Source: Ottowia sp. (GTDB lineage Bacteria > Pseudomonadota > Gammaproteobacteria > Burkholderiales > Burkholderiaceae_C). Taken from it: a DNA stretch of 20,301 nucleotides. The position numbers were made by a program, and so were the translations under genes. The stretch is from contig JALOAS010000062.1 of assembly GCA_023228705.1 (NCBI GenBank), positions 1-20,301 on the forward strand, read 5' to 3'. This document shows positions 1-7,750 of the stretch, piece after piece; positions within the stretch are counted from its first letter, which is position 1; each line of letters opens with the position of its first letter. The notes beneath the pieces were generated by a model. It saw only the letters and a program-made list of their open reading frames with translations. It searched no databases and was not told where the DNA came from.

Positions 1-91
1 TTGAGCGTTGTGCGTTGAGCGTTGAGCGTTGAGCGTTGAGCGTTGAGCGTTGAGCGTTGAGCGTTGAGCGTTGAGCGTTGAGCGTTGAGCG
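1..91. repeat. Heptanucleotide tandem array, 13 copies of TTGAGCG
   Basis: Thirteen head-to-tail copies of TTGAGCG run from the first base. Only the second copy differs (TTGTGCG). The array starts at the window edge, so its full length is unknown. Such arrays change copy number by slippage. It lies upstream of the dehydrogenase gene but about 180 bases from its start codon, so a regulatory role is not evident. Confidence 0.95.
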
Positions 92-100
92 GCATACGCC

Positions 101-135
101 GGACGCTATTCGCTGGACGCTGGACGCTGGACGCC
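101..135. repeat. Second heptanucleotide array, about 5 copies of GGACGCT
   Basis: Units GGACGCT, ATTCGCT, GGACGCT, GGACGCT, GGACGCC follow each other without gaps, 9 bases after the first array. The reverse complement of this unit, AGCGTCC, differs from the rotated first unit, AGCGTTG, at only two bases, so the two arrays form an imperfect inverted pair. Bases 136-272 hold nothing further that I recognise before the dehydrogenase start. Confidence 0.85.
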
Positions 136-272
136 GCCATGATGCGTCATGGGTCGCCTTGGCGGCCGTCATGCAACGGGCCCGCCAGGGCCAAGGTCAT
201 TCGTCATCTGGCGCATTGAAGCTGCTCGCCAATCAGGAAATCCATTGCCATGCTGAAACTGGAGACATCCTC

Positions 273-1079
273 ATGATGAACATTGAACACCTGTTTTCCC
301 TGCAAGATCGTTCGGCGCTGGTGACCGGCGGCTCGCGCGGCATTGGCCGCATGATTGCCGAGGGCTTTTTGCGCGCCGGGGCGCGAGTCTACATCTCGGC
401 CCGCAAGGCCGACGCCTGCGACGCGGCAGCCCGCGAGCTGTCCGAGCTGGGCACCTGCGTGTCGCTGCCGGGCGACGTGTCGACGCTGGACGGCATCAAC
501 GCACTGGTGGCCGAACTGCAAAAGCACGAATCCAGCCTCGACATCCTGGTCAACAACGCCGGCGCTGCCTGGGCTGCACCGTACGACGAATTCCCCGAGG
601 GCGGCTGGGACAAAGTGGTCGACCTGAACCTGAAGACGCCGTTCTTCCTGACGCAGGCGCTCACGCCCATGCTCGAGAAGGCCGCCACCGACCACCTGGC
701 CAAGGTCATCAACACGGCATCCATCAACGGCATCACGCTCAACCCCCGCCGGGACACCTACTCCTACCACGCGAGCAAGGCCGGCCTTATCCACCTGACC
801 AAGCGCATGGCGGTGGAGCTGGCACCGCGACGCATCGTCGTCAGCGCCATTGCGCCGGGGCCGTTTGCCTCAAGCATGAACAAGGAGGCGCGCGACCAGG
901 CCGCCGAGGTGGCGCGCCGCGTGCCACTGGGCCGCATAGGCGAGGCCGAGGACATGGCCGGTGCCGCCATCTTCCTGGCCTCACGCGCCGGCGACTACGT
1001 GGTCGGCTCCACCGTGGTCGTGGACGGCGGCAGCGCCTGGGCGCGAATCAACCGCGGCGAGACGGTGCCGACCGGATGA
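273..1079 (+). CDS. SDR-family NAD(P)-dependent oxidoreductase (RhlG/FabG-like)
   Basis: This is a classical short-chain dehydrogenase of 268 residues, the usual length. It has the Rossmann cofactor motif TGGSRGIG at 18-25, NNAG at 94-97, the catalytic Ser at about 150 and YHASK at 165-169, and ends in a VVDGG segment typical of the family. The sequence resembles RhlG-type 3-oxoacyl reductases, but SDR substrates cannot be read from sequence, so no symbol is given. The reading frame stays open upstream to a TTG inside the repeat array. I chose the ATG at 273 because GGAGA lies 7 bases before it and the protein then begins at the normal SDR N-terminus; ATG 276 is also possible. It converges on the metallopeptidase gene with a 12-base gap, and no terminator is visible there. 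Confidence 0.9.
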   Translation: MMNIEHLFSLQDRSALVTGGSRGIGRMIAEGFLRAGARVYISARKADACDAAARELSELGTCVSLPGDVSTLDGINALVAELQKHESSLDILVNNAGAAWAAPYDEFPEGGWDKVVDLNLKTPFFLTQALTPMLEKAATDHLAKVINTASINGITLNPRRDTYSYHASKAGLIHLTKRMAVELAPRRIVVSAIAPGPFASSMNKEARDQAAEVARRVPLGRIGEAEDMAGAAIFLASRAGDYVVGSTVVVDGGSAWARINRGETVPTG

Positions 1080-1091
1080 CCGCGGCCCCGG

Positions 1092-1901
1092 CTACCACGG
1101 TGGCAGCTCGATGGCCCTGAGCGCCGCGCGCCGCTCGGCATAGTCGGGCAGCACGCGCGCCACGTGCGCCCAGAATCGGGCGCTGTGGTTCATCTCCAGC
1201 AGGTGCGCCAGCTCGTGCACGACCACGTAGTCGATCACCTCCGGCGCAAGCTGGATCAGCCGCCAGTGCAGGCTGATGGTGCCGCGCGCGCTGGCGCTGC
1301 CCCAGCGCGCGCGCGCGGACGACAGCCGCAGGCGCTGCCAGTGCACGCCGAGCCCGGGCGCAAAGTGATTGAGGCGCGCTGAATAAAAGGCGCGGGCCTG
1401 CTCCCGCAGCCAGCGCTGCGTGAGCGTGGCCAGCAGCTGCGCCTCGGCATCCGGCGGCACCTGCAACTCCAGCGTGCCTTTGCCGGCGGCGTCGTGCGCG
1501 GCGTGGACCCGGGGCTGCGCTGTTGCTGCGGACCGGCCGACCTGCAGCACCAGGTGCCGGCCCAGGTACGGGATGCGCGCGCCGTCCTGCCACTGGATGC
1601 GGTTGCGCTGCAACTGGCGCTGGCGCTGCGCCGCTGCAGCCAGCTTGGCCTGGATCCAGTCCGACTTGCGGCGCAGCGCCTGCTCGATTTGAGCAAGCGA
1701 CAGGCCCCGCGGGGCGCGCACGGTCAAGCCATCGTCACCGATGCTGAAGCCCAAGCTGCGCCGACGGCTGCGCTGCAGCAGGTAGGCCACGGTCGCGCCG
1801 GGCAGCGCGATGCGCCGGTTTGCCTGCGCGTGCACCCACGGCGCAGCCGCGGATGCCCCGTACGCGCCCGGCTCCGTTTCGCGCAGCAGGTGCCGGTGCA
1901 T
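1092..1901 (-). CDS. YgjP-like (SprT/DUF45) zinc metallopeptidase
   Basis: The 269-residue protein carries the zinc-binding motif HELAH at 229-233 followed by MNHSARFW at 237-244, where H239 is the likely third ligand. This spacing is typical of the YgjP/SprT-like M48-clan domain. The N-terminal half has the family's basic region (RSRRRSLGFSI, with an RAPRG stretch after it). The physiological substrate of the family is not settled. The start ATG lies only 2 bases after the stop codon of the acyltransferase gene upstream, so translation is probably coupled; the frame also remains open further upstream inside that gene. It is the last gene of the minus-strand block. Confidence 0.88.
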   Translation of the reverse strand: MHRHLLRETEPGAYGASAAAPWVHAQANRRIALPGATVAYLLQRSRRRSLGFSIGDDGLTVRAPRGLSLAQIEQALRRKSDWIQAKLAAAAQRQRQLQRNRIQWQDGARIPYLGRHLVLQVGRSAATAQPRVHAAHDAAGKGTLELQVPPDAEAQLLATLTQRWLREQARAFYSARLNHFAPGLGVHWQRLRLSSARARWGSASARGTISLHWRLIQLAPEVIDYVVVHELAHLLEMNHSARFWAHVARVLPDYAERRAALRAIELPPW

Positions 1902-1903
1902 GG

Positions 1904-2668
1904 CTACGGTGCTGCCCCCAGGACGCTGGCCCCGGCCACGTAGGCGTCCGGATCGAGCCTGCGCATCTCCGCCTCTATCCATTGCTCGACTTCGGCCATG
2001 ACGGCCCTTGCCTTGCGGCCCTGGCTGGCAATGGGCGGACCAAACGAGATGTCGACCACGCCGGGCCGCTTGACAAACGCCTTGCGCGGCCAGCAGCGTG
2101 CCGAGGTCACCGCCACCGGAACGATGACCGCGTTGCACTGGATCGCCAGCAGCGCGCCGCTGGCGTGGTAGTTGCCCTTCTGCCCGCGCGGCACGCGCGT
2201 GCCCTCGGGGAACATCACCACCCAGCTGCCGGCGTCCAGCGCCTGCTGGCCCTGCTGCACGATCCTGCTGACGGCGCGCAGCGTCTGGTCGCGGTCTATG
2301 TAGATCATGCGCAGCCGCGCCAGGCACCAGCCAAAAAACGGGATGTACAGCAGCGAGCGCTTGAGCACGTACGCCAGCGGCCGGCGGATGACCTGCACCA
2401 GCAAGAACGTCTCCCAGGTGGACTGGTGCTTGACCAGCAGCACGACACGCGCGTCCGGCGCCTGCGGCAGGTTGTCCAGCCCGTGCACGCGGTTGCGGAT
2501 GCCCAGGATGGCCTCGCCGCTGCGCACGAACAGGCGCCCCCAGTCGGTGCAGAAGCGGTACAGCGCATCGTGACTGAGAAACGGCGACGCCAGCAGCGCC
2601 GCCACCGCCCAGGGCACGACCGTGACCACGGCAATCACCATGTGCAGGACGGCGCGGAGCAGGTTCAT
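1904..2668 (-). CDS. plsC: 1-acyl-sn-glycerol-3-phosphate acyltransferase (PlsC family)
   Basis: PlsC-type enzymes transfer a second acyl chain to lysophosphatidic acid at the inner membrane. The 254-residue protein begins with a hydrophobic segment (about 5-30). It has the acyltransferase motif I as HQSTWE at 81-86, an HX4E rather than the common HX4D form, and the glycerol-phosphate-binding motif FPEGTR at 153-158. A further conserved stretch follows at 180-188 (VIVPVAVTS). It sits 28 bases after glyS and 2 bases before the metallopeptidase gene. I see no strong ribosome binding site, which fits readthrough translation from glyS. An assignment to another lysophospholipid acyltransferase of the same superfamily cannot be excluded. 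Confidence 0.88.
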   Translation of the reverse strand: MNLLRAVLHMVIAVVTVVPWAVAALLASPFLSHDALYRFCTDWGRLFVRSGEAILGIRNRVHGLDNLPQAPDARVVLLVKHQSTWETFLLVQVIRRPLAYVLKRSLLYIPFFGWCLARLRMIYIDRDQTLRAVSRIVQQGQQALDAGSWVVMFPEGTRVPRGQKGNYHASGALLAIQCNAVIVPVAVTSARCWPRKAFVKRPGVVDISFGPPIASQGRKARAVMAEVEQWIEAEMRRLDPDAYVAGASVLGAAP

Positions 2669-2696
2669 GGCGCGAGCATATACCGCCGCGGCGCGG

Positions 2697-4901
2697 TCAG
2701 GCCAGCTGCGACAGGTCCGCGACCTGGTTCATGGCCTGGTGCAGCTGCTGCAGCAGCGCCAGCCGGTTGCGGCGCAGCGCGGCATCCTCGGCGTTGACCA
2801 TGACGTCGTCAAAGAAGGCATCGACTGGCGCGCGCAGCGCCGCCAGCGTTTGCAGCGATGCGGTGTAGTCACCGGCGTCAAACTGGCAGTTGGCCTGCGG
2901 AACGGTGGTCTGCAGCGCACGGTGCAGCGCCAGCTCGGCCGGCTCGTGCAGCAGCGCCTCATCGACTGGGCGGGCGTCGCCCAGCGCATCGGATTTTTTC
3001 AGGATGTTGGTGATGCGCTTGTTGGCCGCAGCCAGCGCAGGGGCTTCCGGGAGCGAAGAAAACTGGCTTACTGCAAGTAACTTTGCTCTGATGTCTCCCA
3101 GAAATTGAGGATCATTAGCCAAGACGGCATTTACTACGCTGGTGGGAAAACCCTGGAAATCGGCCCGCGTTGTGTAGCCCCGCCCAGGTTGGGCAGCAAA
3201 TGCTTCAATCGCTCTCTCGTCGAGATATTTGATCGATAGAAAGTGCCGTAACCGTTCCAAGAAAAATTCTTGAAGAGCGCTAGTCGGATCTTCGATCTGA
3301 ACATCAAACGCAGAGCGTGAAATGTCAAGCAAATCATCAAGCCGAAGATTGAGCTCCTTTTTTTCTATCAGGATGCGGATCACGCCCAGCGCGTGCCGGC
3401 GCAGGGCAAACGGGTCCTTGTCACCGGTGGGCAGGCTGCCTATGCCAAACAGGCCCACCAGCGTCTCCAGCTTGTCGGCCAGCGCCACGACGGCGCCCAC
3501 CTCTTCGCGCGGCAGCGCGTCGCCGGAAAAGCGCGGCCGGTAGTGGTCGGCAATGGCGTTGGCCACGGGCTCGGGCAGTCCGTCGTGCAGCGCGTAGTAG
3601 CGGCCCATGATTCCCTGCAGCTCGGGGAACTCGCCGACCATGCCGGTGGACAGGTCCGCCTTGGCGAGCCGGGCCGCCTGCTCGGCCTGCTCGCGCAGCG
3701 TGCCGCCGCCCAGCTTCTGCGCAATCAGCGCTGCAATGGCGCTGACGCGCTCGCTGCGCTCGCCCTGCGTGCCCAGGCGGTTGTGGTAAACCACGCGGGC
3801 CAGGTCGGGCACCCGGCTGGCCAGCGTGCGCCGGCGGTCCTGGTCAAAGAAGAAGCGCGCGTCGGCCAGGCGCGCGCGCACGACGCGCTCGTTGCCCGAG
3901 ACCACGGCGCCGGCATCTTCTGGGCTGATGTTGCTGACGACGACAAAGCGGTTGCTGAGCTTTCCGGCGGCGTCCTGCAGCGGGAAGTACTTCTGGTTGG
4001 CCTTCATGGTCAGGATGAGGCACTCGGGCGGGACCTCGAGGAATTCGGCGTCAAAGCGGCAGACCATGGCCTTGGGCCGCTCGACCAGCGCGGTCACCTC
4101 GTCCAGCAGCTCGGCGTCGGCCAGGGGCAGCAGGCCGCTGCCTGCCTGCTGCGCTGCCGCCTGCACCTGGCTTGCCACCAGCGCGCGGCGCTCTGCAAAC
4201 GAGGCAATCACGGCGCCCTGGCTGCGCAACGCGTCTGCATAGCTGTCCGCGTCGGCCAGCTCGACCGGGTCGACCGCAGCCTCGAAGCGGTGCCCCCGCG
4301 TGCGGCGGCCGGCCTGCAGCCCCAGCGCCGAGACCGCGACCACGTCGGTGCCGTGCAGGGCCACCAGGCTGTGCGCGGGACGCACGAACTGCACGCTGTC
4401 CCAGCCCGGCAGCGCGGTGCGCCGGTGCAGCTGGTACGTCATGACCTTGGGGATGGGCAGCTGCGTCAGCGCCTGCTGCAGCGCGGCCTGCAACGCCTGC
4501 TGCAGCGCATGGCCCGGCTCCACGTGATCATGGAACAGCATGGCCCTGCCGCCCTCGTCGGCATGCACCAGCCCAGCCACGGCATGCTCGTCCAGCCCCA
4601 GCGTGGCCAGTTTCTTGAGCAGCGGCGGGCGGGCCTGCCCGTGCGCGTCCAGCCCCACCGCCACCGGCATGAGCTTCTGGCGGACCCTGCGGTCGGCGCC
4701 GCGCGCCGCGACGCGGGTCACGTGCACGGCCAGGCGGCGCGGGGTGGCGTAAGGCGTGACCACCGCGTTTTCCGGCGCCACGCCGTGCGCCTGCAGTCCG
4801 CGCACGAGCTGGTCGGCAAACGCCTGGCCCAGCGACTTGAGTGCCCGCGGCGGCAGCTCCTCGACCTGCAGCTCGACCAGGAGGCTGGCGGTATGCGTCA
4901 T
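2697..4901 (-). CDS. glyS: Glycine--tRNA ligase beta subunit
   Basis: This is the beta subunit of the bacterial alpha2beta2 glycyl-tRNA synthetase, needed for tRNA binding by the heterotetramer. The 734-residue protein begins LLVELQVEELPPRAL and contains the conserved blocks TMKANQKYFPL, MVGEFPELQGIMGRYYA, GDKDPFALRRHALGVIRI and AAANKRITNILKK. It ends in the conserved DAFFDDVMVNAED and VADLSQLA blocks. Length is slightly above the E. coli protein, as is common in Burkholderiales. The ATG at 4901 leaves one base after the glyQ stop codon; the frame is open upstream inside glyQ but has no homology there. Residues about 511-614 are encoded by an unusually AT-rich tract (separate entry) that keeps the frame and the conserved residues. 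Confidence 0.97.
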   Translation of the reverse strand: MTHTASLLVELQVEELPPRALKSLGQAFADQLVRGLQAHGVAPENAVVTPYATPRRLAVHVTRVAARGADRRVRQKLMPVAVGLDAHGQARPPLLKKLATLGLDEHAVAGLVHADEGGRAMLFHDHVEPGHALQQALQAALQQALTQLPIPKVMTYQLHRRTALPGWDSVQFVRPAHSLVALHGTDVVAVSALGLQAGRRTRGHRFEAAVDPVELADADSYADALRSQGAVIASFAERRALVASQVQAAAQQAGSGLLPLADAELLDEVTALVERPKAMVCRFDAEFLEVPPECLILTMKANQKYFPLQDAAGKLSNRFVVVSNISPEDAGAVVSGNERVVRARLADARFFFDQDRRRTLASRVPDLARVVYHNRLGTQGERSERVSAIAALIAQKLGGGTLREQAEQAARLAKADLSTGMVGEFPELQGIMGRYYALHDGLPEPVANAIADHYRPRFSGDALPREEVGAVVALADKLETLVGLFGIGSLPTGDKDPFALRRHALGVIRILIEKKELNLRLDDLLDISRSAFDVQIEDPTSALQEFFLERLRHFLSIKYLDERAIEAFAAQPGRGYTTRADFQGFPTSVVNAVLANDPQFLGDIRAKLLAVSQFSSLPEAPALAAANKRITNILKKSDALGDARPVDEALLHEPAELALHRALQTTVPQANCQFDAGDYTASLQTLAALRAPVDAFFDDVMVNAEDAALRRNRLALLQQLHQAMNQVADLSQLA
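3046..3372 (-). other. Low-GC recombinant-looking tract inside glyS
   Basis: By hand count bases 3061-3360 contain 142 G+C of 300 (47%), while lines directly outside (2941-3000 and 3421-3480) are 67-68%. Within the tract the minus-strand codons include TTA, CTA, AGA and several GTA, which are almost absent from neighbouring genes. The reading frame and recognisable GlyS sequence continue through it. Edges are approximate. Confidence 0.8.
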
Positions 4902-4902
4902 G

Positions 4903-5823
4903 TCAGGCTGCCTTCTGTTCCAGCGCGGCGACCCATTCCCGCGGCGCCATCGGAAAACCGGCACGCTCGCGGCTCTCCCAGTAGCTTTGCGCCACGCTGC
5001 GTGCCATCTTGCGGATGCGGGCAATGTACGCCGCGCGCTCGGTGACCGAGATGGCGCCGCGCGCGTCGAGCAGGTTGAACGTGTGCCCGGCCTTGAGCAC
5101 CTGCTCGTAAGCGGGAAGCGCCAGCTGCTGCGCTATGAGCTTGTGCGCCTGCTGCTCGTGCGCGTCAAAGGCCGTAAACAGGAAGTCCACGTCCGCGTAC
5201 TCGAAATTGTATGCAGACTGCTCGCGCTCGTTCTGCAGGTAGACGTCGCCGTAGCTCAGGCGCCGGCCGCCGCTGCCCTCGGTCCAGGTCAGGTCAAAGA
5301 CGTTGTCCACGCCCTGCAGGTACATGGCCAGGCGCTCCAGGCCGTAGGTGATCTCGCCGGTGGCCGGGCGGCATTCCAGCCCGCCCACCTGCTGGAAGTA
5401 CGTGAATTGCGTCACCTCCATGCCGTTGAGCCAGACTTCCCAGCCCAGCCCCCAGGCGCCCAGCGTGGGGTTTTCCCAGTCATCCTCGACAAAGCGGATG
5501 TCGTTTTGCCTGAGGTCAAAGCCCAGCATCTCCATGCTCTTCAGATACAGGTCGATGATGTTCTCCGGCGCCGGCTTGAGCACGACCTGGTACTGGTAGT
5601 AGTGCTGCAGGCGGTTGGGGTTTTCGCCGTAGCGGCCGTCGCCGGGACGCCGGCTGGGTTGCACGTACGCCGCCTGCCAGGGCTCGGGGCCTATGGCGCG
5701 CAGGAACGTTGCCGTGTGCGAGGTGCCGGCGCCCACTTCCATGTCGTACGGTTGCAGGATGGCGCAACCCTGGCCGGCCCAGTAGTCGTGAAGCTTGAAG
5801 ATGAGTTGTTGGAAAGTCAGCAT
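4903..5823 (-). CDS. glyQ: Glycine--tRNA ligase alpha subunit
   Basis: This is the catalytic alpha subunit of the heterotetrameric glycyl-tRNA synthetase, which forms glycyl-adenylate and charges tRNA-Gly. At 306 residues it has normal length. It begins with the typical MLTFQQLIFKLHDYWAGQGC and shows the highly conserved YVQPSRRPGDGRYGENPN block at 53-70 and LQHYYQYQVVLKP. Further conserved segments include WENPTLGAWGLGWEVWLNGM and TYGLERLAMYLQGV. The ATG at 5823 is chosen from this conserved N-terminus; codons further upstream do not resemble the family. glyS follows one base after the stop, as usual for this pair. A gap of 191 bases separates it from fabB upstream, so it may have its own promoter. 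Confidence 0.97.
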   Translation of the reverse strand: MLTFQQLIFKLHDYWAGQGCAILQPYDMEVGAGTSHTATFLRAIGPEPWQAAYVQPSRRPGDGRYGENPNRLQHYYQYQVVLKPAPENIIDLYLKSMEMLGFDLRQNDIRFVEDDWENPTLGAWGLGWEVWLNGMEVTQFTYFQQVGGLECRPATGEITYGLERLAMYLQGVDNVFDLTWTEGSGGRRLSYGDVYLQNEREQSAYNFEYADVDFLFTAFDAHEQQAHKLIAQQLALPAYEQVLKAGHTFNLLDARGAISVTERAAYIARIRKMARSVAQSYWESRERAGFPMAPREWVAALEQKAA

Positions 5824-5849
5824 GGTCGGTGGAAGATGTGGCGCGCTGC

Positions 5850-5855
5850 ATTGTA
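5850..5855 (-). promoter_or_regulatory. Possible -10 element for glyQ-glyS
   Basis: TACAAT is read on the minus strand 26 bases before the glyQ start codon, inside the 191-base gap after fabB (5824-6014). No convincing -35 hexamer lies 16-18 bases upstream, so this is only a weak candidate. The rest of the gap is GC-rich and shows no terminator with a T-run. Confidence 0.28.
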
Positions 5856-6014
5856 TGCGGCGGCTTTCCAGGAAGATGCGCAGCAGCCCGGCCGGCAGCG
5901 CTGGCTGCAGCAACGCCACCCCCGTGGCTTGCTTGCCGCGGCCCGGCTGCGCTCAGCCCGGCGCGGCGCGGCCGTGCTGGAAAGATCGGCGCCTGCGGCG
6001 GCCGTGGGCGCGGT

Positions 6015-7232
6015 TCATTCGTCCCAGCGGCGCAGCACGAGGCTGGCGTTGGTGCCGCCAAAGCCAAAGCTGTTGGACATGACCTGCCGCAGGTCGGCGT
6101 CGCGGGACTGCGTGACCAGGTCCAGGTCGGACAGCTCCGGCTCGGGCGTGTGCACGTTGGCCGAGCCGGCAATAAAGCCCCTTTGCAGCATGAGCAGGCA
6201 GTAAATGACCTCCTGCACGCCCGTGGCGCCCAGCGAATGGCCCGTGAGCGACTTGGTCGACGAGAACGGCGGCACCACGCCATCAAAGACCGTCCGCATC
6301 GCGCCCACTTCCTGCATGTCGCCCACCGGCGTCGATGTACCGTGCGTGTTGACATAGTCAATGGGGCCGGCCACGTCGGCGATGGCCTGGCGCATGCACG
6401 CGATGGCGCCCTCGCCCGAGGGCGCCACCATGTCCTCGCCGTCGCTGGTTGCGCCAAAGCCGACGATCTCGGCCAGGATGGGGGCGCCGCGCGCTTGCGC
6501 ATGCGCCAGGCTCTCCAGCACGACCGCGCCGCCGCCGCCGGCCAGCACAAAGCCGTCGCGGTCGACGTCGTAGGGGCGCGACGCCAGCTCGGGCGTGTCG
6601 TTGTAGCGGCTCGACATCGCGGCCATGCCGTCGAACAGCATCGCCATGCCCCAGGACAGCTCCTCCCCGCCGCCGGCAAAGACCACGTCCTGCAGGCCAA
6701 AGGCAATCTGCTGCGCCGCCGCCCCGATGCAGTGCGCGGACGTGGAGCAGGCCGAGGTGATCGAGTAGTTGATGCCCTTGACCTTGAAGTTGGTCGCCAG
6801 GCAGGCCGACACCGTGCTGCTCATGCAGCGCGTGACCTGGTAGGGGCCGACGCGGCGGATGCCGCGCTCGCGCAGGATGTCGGCCGCGGCAATCTGGTTG
6901 GCCGGCGAGCCGCCGCCCGAGCCCATGATGAGCCCCGTGCGCGGGTTGCTGACCTCGTCCGGCGCCAGCCCGGACTGTGCGACGGCATCTTCCAGCGCAA
7001 TCTGCGCCCAGGCGGCCGCATCGCCCATGAAGCGCAGCTGGCGCCGGTCTATGCGCTCGGCCACGTCTATCTGCGGCGCGCCGCCCACCTGGCTGCGCAG
7101 CTTCAGCTCCGCAAACTCCGGTATGGCCGTGATGCCGCTCTTGCCCTGGCGCAGCGCCTGCTCCACCGTCTGCAGGTCGTTGCCTATGCACGAGACGATG
7201 CCTGCACCCGTAATGACAACGCGTTGTTTCAT
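6015..7232 (-). CDS. fabB: 3-oxoacyl-ACP synthase I (beta-ketoacyl-ACP synthase, FabB type)
   Basis: This is the condensing enzyme of fatty acid elongation; with FabA it feeds the cis-3-decenoyl intermediate into unsaturated fatty acids. The 405-residue protein has the Cys-His-His triad at C162 (SACSTSAHCIG), H297 (NTHGTSTPVGD) and H332 (LTGHSLGATG). These are each within one residue of the positions in E. coli FabB. The GFGGTN glycine-rich loop is at 390-395. The pairing with fabA and the C-terminal NSFGFGGTNASLV favour FabB over FabF. Its ATG overlaps the fabA stop by 4 bases (ATGA), so the two are translationally coupled. Confidence 0.93.
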   Translation of the reverse strand: MKQRVVITGAGIVSCIGNDLQTVEQALRQGKSGITAIPEFAELKLRSQVGGAPQIDVAERIDRRQLRFMGDAAAWAQIALEDAVAQSGLAPDEVSNPRTGLIMGSGGGSPANQIAAADILRERGIRRVGPYQVTRCMSSTVSACLATNFKVKGINYSITSACSTSAHCIGAAAQQIAFGLQDVVFAGGGEELSWGMAMLFDGMAAMSSRYNDTPELASRPYDVDRDGFVLAGGGGAVVLESLAHAQARGAPILAEIVGFGATSDGEDMVAPSGEGAIACMRQAIADVAGPIDYVNTHGTSTPVGDMQEVGAMRTVFDGVVPPFSSTKSLTGHSLGATGVQEVIYCLLMLQRGFIAGSANVHTPEPELSDLDLVTQSRDADLRQVMSNSFGFGGTNASLVLRRWDE

Positions 7233-7741
7233 GTTGAATGACCCCCTCGGGAAAACAAGCCGACGCGCAATTCATGGGCAACGTAGATTTCCTTGCCGTC
7301 GGCCAGCAAGCGGCCGTTGCCAACGGCCATGTTCAGCCGGCGCCGGAACACCCGCTTGATGTCAATTTCATAGCGTACCAGCTTGACGTCCGGCCCGACT
7401 TCGCCGGTGAACTTCACCTCGCCGGACCCCAGCGCACGGCCTCGCCCGGGCAGACGCAGCCAGGTCAGGTAAAAGCCGATGAGCTGCCACATCGCGTCCA
7501 GGCCCAGGCAGCCGGGCATGACCGGGTCGCCCTGGAAGTGGCAGTCAAAAAACCACAGGTCCGGGTGAATGTCCAGCTCGGCCACGATGCTGCCCATGCC
7601 ATGGCTGCCCCCATGGTCGTCCATGTGCGTGATGCGGTCAAACATGAGCATGGGCGGCAACGGCAGGCGGCCGGCGTCGGCGCCAAACAGCTCGCCGCGC
7701 CCGGAGGCAAGCAGCTGCTCGTAGGAAAAGGATTCGACCAT
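7229..7741 (-). CDS. fabA: 3-hydroxydecanoyl-ACP dehydratase/isomerase
   Basis: FabA dehydrates 3-hydroxydecanoyl-ACP and isomerises the trans-2 product to cis-3, the branch point of anaerobic unsaturated fatty acid synthesis. The 170-residue protein has the expected length and the block DLWFFDCHFQGDPVMPGCLG. H68 and D82 fall within two residues of the catalytic H70 and D84 of the E. coli enzyme. GSGEVKFTGEV and the C-terminal HELRVGLFSR also match the family. The GDPVMPGCLGLDAMWQ context separates it from FabZ. It starts 9 bases after the lnt stop codon and overlaps fabB by 4 bases, so it is part of a tight operon. Confidence 0.95.
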   Translation of the reverse strand: MVESFSYEQLLASGRGELFGADAGRLPLPPMLMFDRITHMDDHGGSHGMGSIVAELDIHPDLWFFDCHFQGDPVMPGCLGLDAMWQLIGFYLTWLRLPGRGRALGSGEVKFTGEVGPDVKLVRYEIDIKRVFRRRLNMAVGNGRLLADGKEIYVAHELRVGLFSRGGHST

Positions 7742-7750
7742 AGGTATCCA

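Noticed and set aside
1..135. CRISPR array.
   Set aside because: Units are 7 bases long and directly adjacent, without spacers.
78..272. N-terminal extension of the dehydrogenase starting at a TTG inside the tandem repeat.
   Set aside because: The first 65 residues lie before the normal SDR start, partly encode repeat sequence, and a good ribosome binding site precedes ATG 273.
3393..5045. 550-codon open frame on the plus strand opposite glyS and glyQ.
   Set aside because: Complement shadow of two certain genes, with no recognisable domain.
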